Shown here piece by piece: positions 44,041 through 54,187 of a DNA stretch of 64,000 nt. Position 1 is the stretch's first letter. Every line of letters starts with the position of its first letter. The notes under the pieces were generated by a model. It saw only the letters and a program-made list of their open reading frames with translations. It did no database searches and was not told the DNA's origin. Origin of the DNA: Ganoderma boninense (lineage: Eukaryota > Basidiomycota > Agaricomycetes > Polyporales > Polyporaceae); NCBI GenBank assembly GCA_002900995.3, contig CM035314.1, positions 651,252 to 715,251 of the forward strand. Reading direction: 5' to 3'. The translations under genes were made by a program, and so were the position numbers.

Positions 44041-46274
44041 ATGCAGTCCACCTCTCGTGACATTTCTTTCATCTTGCAGACTTATTTTCTACCGGACTTC
44101 AGCTCAGTCCGGGCACTGTATCTCCTCGCTGCCTTCATCTCCCTCTGGCCCTTGTGGCGGCTTCATTTGCGGCAACGCCAGGAACCTCGACAGCCAGCTT
44201 TGACAGCGTGGTCCAAAAGCCTCCGAGACTCACTCAAAAAGGCCGCTCGGGACGATATCTCATTCCGCAATGTGATAGAGGAAGGGCTAGAAGAGAGGGA
44301 GGCAAAGGATACAAGCCGAGGTATGCACGTCGATGTCGAGCTCCTGTACGAGCTACTCGGTATTGCGCCGGACACCATCTCTCCACCATCATCGCTACCC
44401 CTCCCTCCTCTTGTTCTCTGCACTGCACATCTCGAATGTATTCACTGTGATGCAGTGAGACCCCGTGGTTCTCTCCGCAGACGTGTTCATCCTCAGACTG
44501 TCAAGGTGTTGACGTCTGATCTGCGGTGGCGCGAGGCCTCGTTGTATATCGCACATTGCATTGAGTGTCGGGCAGACTACTATCCGGATTCTTTCACTTA
44601 TCCTATCCCAAACACTCGCATGCGTCGCCAGCAGTTCGACTACACTGCCCGGTACCTTCGGATCTCAAAGCATGGCATATGGGTCGAACGCCGTGTCGCA
44701 TGGATGCAAGAGCATGCTCTTGTCAACTTCTATGCAGGCTGGTCGAACTTTGCCAACTACGTCAACCGTCTCCTATCAGACAAGCCACTTCTCACCAACC
44801 GCCAGTCTCAACGCCTTTTCCTCGAGCACTTCTCCAGGCGATTGCTTGTATCCCATGGCAAGCATGAGAACTTCTCCATACCTGCTCATCCTAACTCTGC
44901 CACACTTGCTCAATCGGTGAGAGAGTGTATAGGAGTTAATGGAGGAGTTCTTCCTAGTGCAATGTATCATGGGTGCACTGAGTGTACTCATATCAAACGA
45001 TACTATGCAGACCTTGAACACGAGGGTGCAATCCCTCAACAGATCAATCCAGATGCAATGGTAGGGTTTGGAGTTCAGGTATGTACTAAATCTACCATAC
45101 TTACTGAAGCTCTCTCTGAGACATTGATTACAGGATGAGGAATTGGCAGCTGTACCAGATGGTCAGATTCCAATTCTAGATCTCCCTCCTGAGATGCCAC
45201 CTCCTCCAAATATCCACCAACCTGTCCAAGCTGGTCAAGCCCGAGGGTATGTCCGGCTGGCTGTAATGGATGGCAAAACTATCACACACCGGGTATGTTG
45301 TAAATATTTATCACACTGCAGTATTCTTATTTAGAGTATTTTCAATACAGAAATGTGCTTTTGATGATTGTCGCAACCCACTTGTTGACTATCGTCAAGG
45401 CCGTTTCTGTGTAGACCATCTTGATGCTCGAGATGGCTGTGGTATAGTTGGATGCGGTCGACCTGCAGAGCCGGGTGAGGTCACTTGTGATCTCAACACT
45501 CATCATACCTGGCATAGCCAGTGGGAAGGCCGCTTCAAACGCTTGTCTGTTCAAGGTGTTCAGCGAGTTGTCCGGAGGCAGCAGCAGGCAGCTGCTAATG
45601 CTGAAGAAGGTGGTCATCGACCAACACTCAATGTTCAGCTCCCAGCTCTAGATGGGACTCCAGGTAATGAGGTAGTTCACACATTTCGTGCCAAAACTAC
45701 CTATTGCCTTGAGACTATTTCTTGGGCTTGTGGGATGCCTATTGGGTGGGGGAAGTGCTACAAGTCTGAAAGCTCTTCTCAGGTCCTTGAGATCCTGAAC
45801 CGGACATGGCCTGAAGATCAACATGATCTTCGTCCAAGCTTTATTGCTTTTGATGATGCATGTGATCTTTTGCGCCACATTGTTACTCAGAACCCTACAG
45901 ACCCCTGGATTGGTGCAACAAAGTTTATTGTTGATGCGTGGCACTATATAGGCCACAAAGCAACTGATATACTTTGTCGCCGCTTTTGCAATCCAGTCCC
46001 AGAAGATGGATCTCAACCAGACCTGGTTCACTCTGTTGTTGACAACCAAAACCGCACCCACCTAGCCCGAGCATTTGACACAGAAACAGCTGAACATTTT
46101 AATGCTTGGCTTAGTGGGTATGAAAGTCTAATGACTTCAATGACAGATGTGAACTATGACTTCTTTGTGCATGTTTTATTTTTGCTTTATAGTGAAGTGG
46201 TTGAAGAAAGAATATGGAAGGACAATCAAGAACTGGATGAGGAATTTTGGAACAAGGCAGAGGAGCAAATGTAG
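44041..46274 (+). CDS. CxC5/CxC6 zinc-cluster KDZ-type transposase-like protein
   Basis: Three exons: 44041-45078, 45134-45292, 45351-46274 (706 aa), phases 0, 0. An N-terminal part is followed by a CxC5-type cysteine cluster (LECIHC near residue 140, HCIECRADYYPD near 175) and, at the start of exon 3, a CxC6-type cluster (KCAFDDC, FCVDHLDARDGCGIVGCGRP, HHTWHSQW). The C-terminal 200 residues look like an RNase H-fold transposase core: TYCLETISWACG, FIAFDDACDLLRHI, VDAWHYIGHKATDILCRRFC, and TETAEHFNAWLSGYES. CxC5 and CxC6 are defined as cysteine clusters associated with KDZ transposases of mushroom fungi. Inside its own TIRs this is the best candidate transposase of the element. The exact catalytic acids cannot be fixed by eye. 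ATG at 44,041 chosen; the upstream in-frame codon is TTG. Confidence 0.8.
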
Positions 46275-46991
46275 GGCAATGCTTGGTTCAAGTTTTTGTA
46301 TTTGGTTTTTTGACTTCAAAAGTATAATGGGGTGTAGCAGGCTCAATGTATTAGTATATTAAATTTTGTTTGTATCTTGCATAAATAGTGTGCTGCTTAT
46401 CTCTCTCACAACAATTCTAAAATACACTACGAAATGTATATTGAATCATGAACTGAATTATTATGCTCTCTACATACTTTGATGCATGTTTGTGATTAAA
46501 ACACACACAATCTTTGTAGAACAGGCAGAAGGAGAGCAATAGTTAAATGCCAATAACCAACATGGTAGAGCAAAGAAACCACTATAAAAACAATTATGTA
46601 GTGTACACAGACACTGGGAGAAATGAATGGAGTTGTGCTTGAAGAGAGAGATGCACTGTGCAGCGCCTTACAATTTATATCTCAGGAGCCTATATAGTAA
46701 TGAGAACTAACTACATATTTCACTCCACACATTTTGGCTGGAACCTGGCTAAACATAAACCTAGAGTGCTCACGCATCCATCATTATCCATTGCAAGCCA
46801 ATGAATTTCATTGGTATACAATGTACTACACTGTTATACAGTACAGCCAACCTGTACTCCATAAGCGGCCAGTGGAATATGCCGGAGTCTAATGCCGGAG
46901 ATTGAAGTTCATTGACATCCTGTACAGTCCGCTTATCTACATTGAACTCCGCTTGTATCCATTGACCACTCGCGACGTCCACTGGAATTCA
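46275..46991 (+). repeat. Right subterminal, AT-rich, with TCAATG-type repeats
   Basis: No gene. Near the right end, read on the minus strand, GGTCAATG-like motifs recur: at 46,991, 46,961, 46,941 and 46,911, two of them within a 20 bp tandem repeat (46,928-46,947 and 46,948-46,967, both starting TCCGCTT). The motif overlaps the inner GGTCAA of the TIR. These differ from the left subterminal repeats. Confidence 0.55.
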
Positions 46992-47021
46992 TTGACCTTT
47001 CCACCTCCGGGCATACAACTG
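46992..47021 (-). repeat. Right terminal inverted repeat
   Basis: Minus strand starts CAGTTGTATGCCCGGAGGTG; partner of 41,442-41,471. Confidence 0.85.
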
Positions 47022-47029
47022 GGTGGCTG
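47022..47029 (+). repeat. Target-site duplication, right
   Basis: GGTGGCTG, identical to the left copy; host sequence continues CGATTGAT as at the empty site near 37,575. Confidence 0.8.
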
Positions 47030-47298
47030 CGATTGATCTGGCGCCTATCACGGAAGGTGCCGTGGTGCATCCCCAGGTCCCAAATCGGGAATGAAGCAGG
47101 TTGAATTCGAACGGCCACCGCCATCCCAGTGCCGCTGTGTGCCACCCGCACCCATTTCCTCCCATTGTTCCAGCACCTTGCCTGAGAATTCCTACTCGGA
47201 CAAGCGCGCTGTGTCTTCCATTCTACCCGCTTTACCCTGTTATCCCTCTTCCTTTGTTCTTCTACTTCAACCACCCGCAGTAGCTCTCATCCTCAACG

Positions 47299-47306
47299 TA
47301 TAAAAA
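47299..47306 (+). promoter_or_regulatory. TATA box of FunK1 copy O
   Basis: TATAAAAA lies 53 bases upstream of the ATG at 47,352. With a usual start about 30 bases downstream this leaves a very short leader, supporting 47,352 over the internal ATG at 47,487. Confidence 0.6.
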
Positions 47307-47351
47307 CAGGCCTCTCCCCCGCTAGGTCTGTCGTTATGCCCCCATCACATC

Positions 47352-50307
47352 ATGCCTCCCTCCGCTGACTCATTCCAAGATACTCCTTGGAAAGCCTCCG
47401 AGTACAAAGTCACCCTCGCCCACTCTCTAGGAGCTGAACCCACACGCAAGGTCCAAGAGCAGTACCGTCTCAAGAGAGCCGAAGACATGGCTACCAAGGC
47501 ATTCGGCGCCGAAAACGACCAGTTCTTCGCCGAGTTCTTCCCTCCACCTCCCTCCTCAGCCACCAAGCCTCATGTCGCGACCAACCCATTCGAGGCCCTC
47601 AGAAACACCAAGGCCATGTCTGAGGCCCAGATATCAGCAGCGTTTGTGAGTCCCGTTTCTGCCCAGTCCCTGGTCATGTCTGCTCACTACCCTCACAGCT
47701 AGCCGCCGTCAACGACAACAACCTCGCCCCAGGCATGAAGATGGCCGAGTCCGAGCACAAGCCCGACCACAAGTCTGTCGACAAGAACCGCCAGAAGCCC
47801 GACGCCGCCCTGTTCTTCGTCGACGCCTGCCCTACCGACGGACGCCCCCACTGGCCAGACCAGCTCTTCTCCATCGAGTTCAAGGGCGACTCCGTCTCCA
47901 ATGACCCGTATAACGACGGTCTCGGCACTGTGGCTGCGGACGCGAAGACGCGGACTGGGGTGCGTGCCCAGGTCATCGGGTACGCCGAGCTCCTCTACGC
48001 CGTCCAGCAGCGCACGGCAGTGTTCATGTTCCTCATCATCGGGCGCAAGTTCCGTGTGCTGCGCTGGGACCGCGCCGGGACGATCGTCACGCAGGCTGTC
48101 GACTACTACGACAACTGGGAGCTCATGTGCGACATCCTGTGGCGCATCTCCCAGCTCACCCCCGCCCAGATGGGCTTCGACGAGAGCGCGACACGCGTTC
48201 ATCCCGGCCACGACTTCTGGACCGCCATGGACGCTGCTTCCGAACCAAAGGCCGACGACGTCGACGAGACGGAGCGGGAGCTCGCTGATGACGAGGAGGT
48301 GGGCGAGACGCCAACGTTCACCTACGTCCGCTCGCTCTTCCGGGAGTCGCTGGTCCCGCAATGGCCCCGCTACTGCCTCAACGTCCCCGACGGCGACAGC
48401 GTGCGACAGTTCCTGGTCTGCAAGCCGACCTTCTGCGCTGACGGCATGGCGGGGCGCGGCACTCGCGGATACGTCGCGCTCGACTGCGAGACGGGGCGCT
48501 TCGTGTGGCTGAAGGACGCGTGGCGCGCACACTACCTCTTCGTCGACAAGGAGGGCGACGTCCTCGCGCAGCTCAACGACGAGCAGCATCCGGTTCCCCA
48601 CGTCCCCACCTTGGTCTGTCACGGAGACATCGCGGGCCAGGAGACGATCTCGCACATCTGGTGGGCTCGGCGGCACCCCATCCTGCCACTCAATGCCGAT
48701 GATCCTCAGGCTTCCAGTACCCTCGCGGGACCGTCGTCGTCGAGTCTGAAGAGGAAACGGGAGGACGACGACGACCGGTGGACGGAACGCCCTGGCCCCG
48801 TTGACGGCAACGGCTCGCAGACTAGAACCGACTGCCCTCTGCGTCAGCACCAGCACTACCGCGTTGTAGTCAAGGAGGTCGCGCTCCCATTGGTCCGATT
48901 CCGGAACGGGAAGCAACTAGTGTCTCTGGTTTATGATTGTGTCAAGGGTGAGTGCTCCACGCTTTGTCCGTTTCGAGCTGCTTCCAGGTTCTTACCACTG
49001 TGACAATCTCTTAGGCCATTACTACGCAATGGACAAGGCGAAGATCATCCATCGCGACGTGAGCGGGGGCAACATCCTCATCCTCCCTAAGCGGGTGTAC
49101 ATACAGCCGTGGGGGCGCTACTGGATCAAGTGGACAGGGCTCCTCGTCGATTGGGAGCTTTCGAAGCCCGTGGAGAGCGACGTCCCGCTGACTTTAGCCC
49201 GCCAGCCAGAGCGCACTGTGAGTACATGTTTCGATGCATCCCATGCAAGTGCGTGTGTTGATTAATGATTCGTTTGATGGTCCGTAGGGCACCTGGCAGT
49301 TCATGTCCGTCGGGCTCCTCGACAGGCTGTCGAGAATCGTCACGGCGGTCGATGAGCTCGAGTCTTTTCTGCACGTCCTCCACTATTACGCCGTCCGCTA
49401 CCTCCAGTCGAACTGCACCGACGTCGGGAACCACATCGAGGACTACTTCGACGCCTTCACGCTTGCCAACGACACGTACACCTGCGGCTCGTTGAAGCAG
49501 CGGAGCATGTGCGAATGGGGCGCGCTTCGCCTGACCCAGCACCCCAACAGCGAACCCCTCCAGTTCGACAGCCCCCTCGATTCTGTCCTCGAAACCCTCG
49601 TCGACCGTTTCTACTCGCACTATCTCGTCGACAGGCACGAGCGCAAGCAGCGGGAGACCGCGGCGCTGCAGGCGTCCGTCGCCAACCTCCCGCTCCCGCC
49701 CGCTTCCCAGCCCCCAACAGCAGCCCAAGCCGCAGCCACCAAGGACACACCGTTCTTCGGCGACCACGAGTTCGTCAAACGCGTCAAGCGGCGGCACGCA
49801 CCACACGCCCAGCGCCACCCCACCAGCGAAGACGAGGCCCTCGCGCTGGACGCCGCAGACCACACGGCGATGCTCGCGCTGCTCATCGAGGCCGCGTCGA
49901 GCCCCGCGTGGCCAAAGGGCGACAAGGTTGCAGACCGCGTTGACCCCAAGTGGCAGCCGAAGCGCCCCGTCGGCCCCATCCGCGCGTCAACCGTCGCCCC
50001 GGAGCCTGGCACGGACGGCAGCAAGCGGCCGCGCATCGACGACTCTGCTGGGGTCCCGGACTTTAGTAGGTCCGACGTCGGGTCCTTCCCGATGTGCCCG
50101 TCGGGGTCGCATGAGTTCAGGACGCCGTTCGCGAAAAGGGCGACGGGCACCGCGAATGGGAATAATGCGAATGGGAATAATAGGTTTGCGGGGCCACCGC
50201 GGCAGGCGAACGGCAGGTGGCGCGGGCTCACGGACGTTTGGAGGCGGTGGCTCGCGCAGTGGGGGACTGGGAGGAGGGGTGGTGGTGGTGGTGGCGCGGG
50301 GGTATGA
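47352..50307 (+). CDS. FunK1 fungal-type protein kinase, copy O
   Basis: Four exons: 47352-47645, 47699-48947, 49015-49217, 49288-50307 (921 aa), phases 0, 1, 0, all GT-AG. The first 45 codons (MPPSADSFQDTPWK) precede the MATKAFGAENDQFF start shared with copy N. Motifs: GRGTRGYVALDC, lysine in FVWLKDAW, HRDVSGGN (49,050-49,073), VDWELSK; intact. It differs from N by a small insertion after the exon-2 start (HKPDHKSVDKN) and a different C-terminal region (VKRVKRRH in place of an acidic patch, and an extra stretch containing SDVGSFPMCPSG). Its upstream region was the insertion target of the transposon, whose right end is 330 bp from the ATG; the TATA box is intact. Confidence 0.9.
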
Positions 50308-51081
50308 TGGCTCTGTTCGTGCTCTTGCTGTTGTTTCGTGATTGGCGTGCGGTCGCGGCACGCTGGGATTTAAATCGATTGTAGACCATAGACGGGCGAA
50401 CCTTTTGTTTCTGATGACGCTGGATGGTAGTGTGTGCGGGCTAGTATTATAACGCTGTAGTTTGCATTCATCGGTCTGCGCGGTGAGAAGGGCTTCTCAG
50501 TGATTTCCCCTGGTGACGTCACTATGAATGAGACTGGTATGATCCTTATCTCGATCTTGATGCCGGCTCCCACCCGACCCGAGATTTTGGTGGTCAGAAG
50601 CCAGGCCGTTTGTACTCTGTTTACTTCTGCTCTCGACGTAACCTACAGTAGCAGTCAGTAGTCACTTATTCTGACCATGTTTCCAGTCTTCGCGAACCGC
50701 CGCTGAGAGCTAAGGTTGAGTTGAGACTGTTGAGTCGCCGACCGCCACAAAGCAAATAGGTGCAAATAGACTGAGTGCGATCGCCCAGAAGGCCGAGGTT
50801 GTGCCGCGTGCCGGCGACTCAAGACTCGAACTCGAAGCTCTCCTTCCACCGGCACTATATCCTGCACCTTTATCGGCGATCGTCCCCCGGGTCTACTCAA
50901 CGGCAGGGAACCATGCGGTCTTACGTACGTAGACTGCACCCCGTCCACGATCTATAGCTGACTGATTCAATTTGTGGCGTGACCGTGGAACAGACATTTC
51001 ATCTTCTTAAACATGCACGGCGTCGTCGATTCCCCGACTTGGGGTCGGTAGCCTCTACACCGGTTTGGCCTCTTGTCCGCC
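50308..51081. other. Intergenic between FunK1 copy O and the F-box-type gene
   Basis: The first 250 bp is paralogous to 40,589-40,830, the 3' flank of copy N, ending at dispersed repeat copy 4 (50,535-50,556). The remainder holds the promoter of the next gene; no other feature seen. Confidence 0.55.
50535..50556 (+). repeat. Dispersed short repeat, copy 4
   Basis: GGTATGATCCTTATCTCGAT, preceded by CTTCTCAGTGATTTC as in copy 3. Confidence 0.5.
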
Positions 51082-52827
51082 ATGGCTGTAGAATCTCTCG
51101 TACCCCCTCGCTGCCTCTCTGACTATGTCGACATTATGCTCGAAATTCTCCGCTTTTTCGACGATCGGGAGTGGGCTTGCGAACACGAGGGCCCTGAGGT
51201 CGAGAGGACATCTGCGCTCGCGCGCCTCGCTCAAACCTGCAAAGATTTCTTCGGCCTTGCTATCCCAATCTTGTGGCGGAAGCTCCGCTCTCCCCGCCCT
51301 ATCTTGAGTCTCGTCGGGTCTCTCGCTGCTGCTGAAGGACAGTCCGAACATGTGGGTCTTCCAAGTCTCCCTGTGGTTAAGACCTATTTGGCTGACCTTT
51401 TGAGCAGATGCTGACCATATATCCACCCCGCTGGCTCCGTTTTCGCGCATACACAGCATACATCGTTGAACTGGAAGCCATCGACGTCGACCGTCCTCTC
51501 GACCCATCTGTGTGGCTCTTGAGCCAACGGCTCACTTGCGGAAGACCCCTCCTCCCGAACCTCGCTCATCTTCAATGGTGTATGACTTCCGCTCAACACA
51601 CCGCCCTTGTTCACCTCGTTTCCCCATCGCTCAAAACGCTCGTCGTCCATTGCTCCATTCCAAAGCAGCATCTCACCCAGGCTGAGAAAAACGAATGTGC
51701 CTTCGCGCTCTGGATCTCCCTTTCCGCGGCATTGCGTGTGGCGTCGCAGCTTACCCACGTTTCGTTGTCATTATCCGGCGCGAATTTTCCTACTGTGCTA
51801 TCCCCCATCTCCCGATCGCGGTCGCTCCAATCCTTTCAATTGTCCGTCGACTCCTGTTCTCCTTCAATACACACGTACGACCTCGCCCTCTTCCAGCCGC
51901 TGGAACGTCTGGAAGGCCTGGATGTCAACTTCGAGCTCACCCCTTTCATCGACATGCGCAAAAGCAACGTCGGCGGCTTCCGCGCACTTCGATCCTTGGC
52001 CATATCGCATGGGCCCGGAAGCGACCCGTGCTACTCCCTCTTTGCGTCGTCCCCCCTCACCAGCCTCACCATCCACCGCTACCGCTGCGCGACTCTCGCC
52101 GACTTCCGCACGACATGCGCCATCTGGGCCCGCCAGTTCCCCTCCCTCCAGCGCTTCTCCTGCGACCTCGCCCCAGCCCGGGACCGCATGGCATCCCCGT
52201 CAATGCGCCTCACAGACGCCATCGCGCCGCTCCTCCGCCTGCGCGGCATGAACGAGTTCGTGCTCGCATCGCCGCTCACCGTTATCGACGACGACCTCGT
52301 GGACGTTGCTCAGAGCTGGCCGCGCCTGACTTCCTTCGCACTCGTCGCGATACCTAGCCGCGAGCCGCCCTGGGACGCGCAGGGCCCAGGGCTCGGGGCT
52401 CTCGAGGCGTTCAGGCGGCATTGCCCCGCGCTCGTCCGGCTGTGGCTGCCGCACCTCGTGCTGAGCGGCGTCGACGTTCATGCGGGGAAGCAGGGCTGCG
52501 CTGTGACGGCGCGTGAAGGGCAGGGGGCGCATGGGCATGGGTTGCGCGAGCTTGTGGTGCGGTGGATCGATGCGGACGATTATCGGCGCGCGGCTGCGCT
52601 CGTCGATCGCGCGTTTCCGCACCTTGGGCGCGAGAGTAGGGCCGCGCTGTGGGGGGATGTGCTCGGCAAGGATGCCTCGGAGTGGGTGGAGGACGAAGTG
52701 GATGGACGGGATGGAGAGACCTTGCAGGTGTGTATGTGTATGTATGCGCCTGTCGCCCGTTTCGCGTCCAGGCTGAGTCGCTCGCTGACCACGTCTTATT
52801 TTATGACAGAGCTCGTGCTACTACTGA
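51082..52827 (+). CDS. F-box-type leucine-rich protein
   Basis: Three exons: 51082-51351, 51408-52727, 52810-52827 (535 aa). The N-terminus (LSDYVDIMLEILRFFDD, LARLAQTCKDFFGLAIPILW) has the shape of a fungal F-box: a Pro/Leu helix followed by the conserved C-x3-F/L ... ILW ending. The body carries irregular leucine-rich stretches (LTHVSLSLSG, LRSLAISHG, LTSLTIHRYR, LTSFALVAIP, LVRLWLPHLVL). This fits an SCF ubiquitin-ligase substrate adaptor; substrate unknown. The last exon (SSCYY) is uncertain: if the last intron is not spliced, the frame stays open to 53,147. A fragment homologous to codons near 52,091-52,171 is found at 40,831. Start: first ATG in frame; the upstream TTG is rejected. Confidence 0.72.
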
Positions 52828-54187
52828 GCAAAAGAGTTAGATGCCAGCTTCGATCGTGCTCGTTCGTCCCCAAGTGGCGCTCCGAAGGCAAACAGAGTCT
52901 CCTTCATCAACCTCCCACCATATGCACGGACATGGACATCAGCATAAAATACGCACTGCAACCTGGCAATTCACGATACGCTCCTCTGACCCATTACTTA
53001 TACTTGCACGGTCTCGTCCCTCTCGATCGGAAACTGGTACTCCGCGCGGCGCTCCTTGTAACTTGGACGTTTGAACGCCCGCGAAGAGCCGCAAACTCTC
53101 GCGTTATCGTGCCTCGTGGTGCGCCTTTACGACACCTCTTGGCATGAGGGGGGATTGATCTTCCACCCACTCGAAGCGTGTCAGGTCGTGTGTTCCTTGT
53201 TTACGTTACGGGGCGCCTTGAGTGGTGCTAGTGCTACCCGCTACTAGAAGGACGATCTGCGCTGTTCTGTTGGTGGGCCGAGGGGGCGCATTTGGGACGG
53301 CTGCTGCGGTTGCGGAATGTGAAGTCTTACACCTGATCTGTAGTATTCCGGACTCGGTCACCTATGTATCAATGCAAACGCTGGCCCATAGACGTCTCCG
53401 CCGAGTCTTCAAGAGAGGTGCAGTGGTTCTGCTGTCTGCGGATCATGAGTTCGAACCTTGGTCCAGAAGCGTACAAATCGAATATACTAGATAGATATCA
53501 TTCTCGACTCATCCGACATTTCTTTGTATATGACAAGTAGGTAGAGGGTGAAGAGGAGTCGCTACTTACAGTATTGTCCTAGTAGCGTCAGCCACCGAAC
53601 TCACAGATATGGCAACTCAGACGCCGGTGAACACAGGGCCACGTCAGCGCCTAGCGGCTCTCAATCTTTCTTCTCCACACTGTCATCGCATCCCTGGCTC
53701 TCGACGACAATCGGATCGGCGTATATTTTATCGCCCTTAGATTGGCACTTTCACAGCATTACTGCATTTACGATCGAACGGTCTTGTTTGAACGTCACAA
53801 TGTGAACCTCCGCCGGTTTCCTGGACGCAGGGTCAGGCAGGGTCCCGCTGTCCATCGTTCCTCAGAATAGTGCTGTCAGAGCGGATCGCGGATCACGGAT
53901 CGCAAACGCTGACATCAGACTGCGGCGTTTCTGCTGGTGGGTCGCCGTCAAACTTCAAGTTAAGGATGCCCCAAGTAGGTCAGGGGCCTCGCCGGACCCA
54001 CAACCCCCCTGACTGTTGGAGCCCTTTCCCCGCACGAGTAAATTTCTTCCAATACGTTTGAACCCCCTAGGCTTTCTCTCTGCATGCTTCACCTCTGACG
54101 GCCTCACAGCCGAGTCGAACTGGGCGCGAGGCTCAAGCGCGGCGGCTTCACGGGCATCGTCGCTCGGACGAGTGGCAGCGGGGGGCT
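52828..54187. other. Intergenic between F-box-type and membrane-protein genes
   Basis: No supported gene in 1.36 kb. Short frames lack splice or codon support. Confidence 0.4.

Larger units (their letters stand above)
41442..47021 (+). mobile_element. KDZ-type DNA transposon, 5.58 kb, with 8 bp TSD
   Basis: The element is bounded by 30 bp terminal inverted repeats matching at 28 of 30 positions and by perfect 8 bp direct repeats. It carries two plus-strand genes (41,880-43,901 and 44,041-46,274), the second a CxC5/CxC6 zinc-cluster transposase-like protein. An 8 bp target duplication fits the Zisupton branch of the KDZ (Kyakuja-Dileera-Zisupton) superfamily. Both genes have open frames and consistent splice phases, so the copy may be recent. 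The paralogous site at 37,567 lacks the insertion. The right part (45,000-46,900) is markedly AT-richer than the host genes. Confidence 0.8.

Noticed and set aside
52728..53147. C-terminal extension of the F-box-type protein
   Set aside because: The frame after a strong GTGTGT donor loses GC3 bias and family-like leucine repeats; treated as intron and 3' flank.
53440..53475. B-box-like tract (GAGTTCGAACC) suggesting a tRNA or tRNA-derived SINE
   Set aside because: No A box, acceptor stem or poly-A/T tail in a suitable position.
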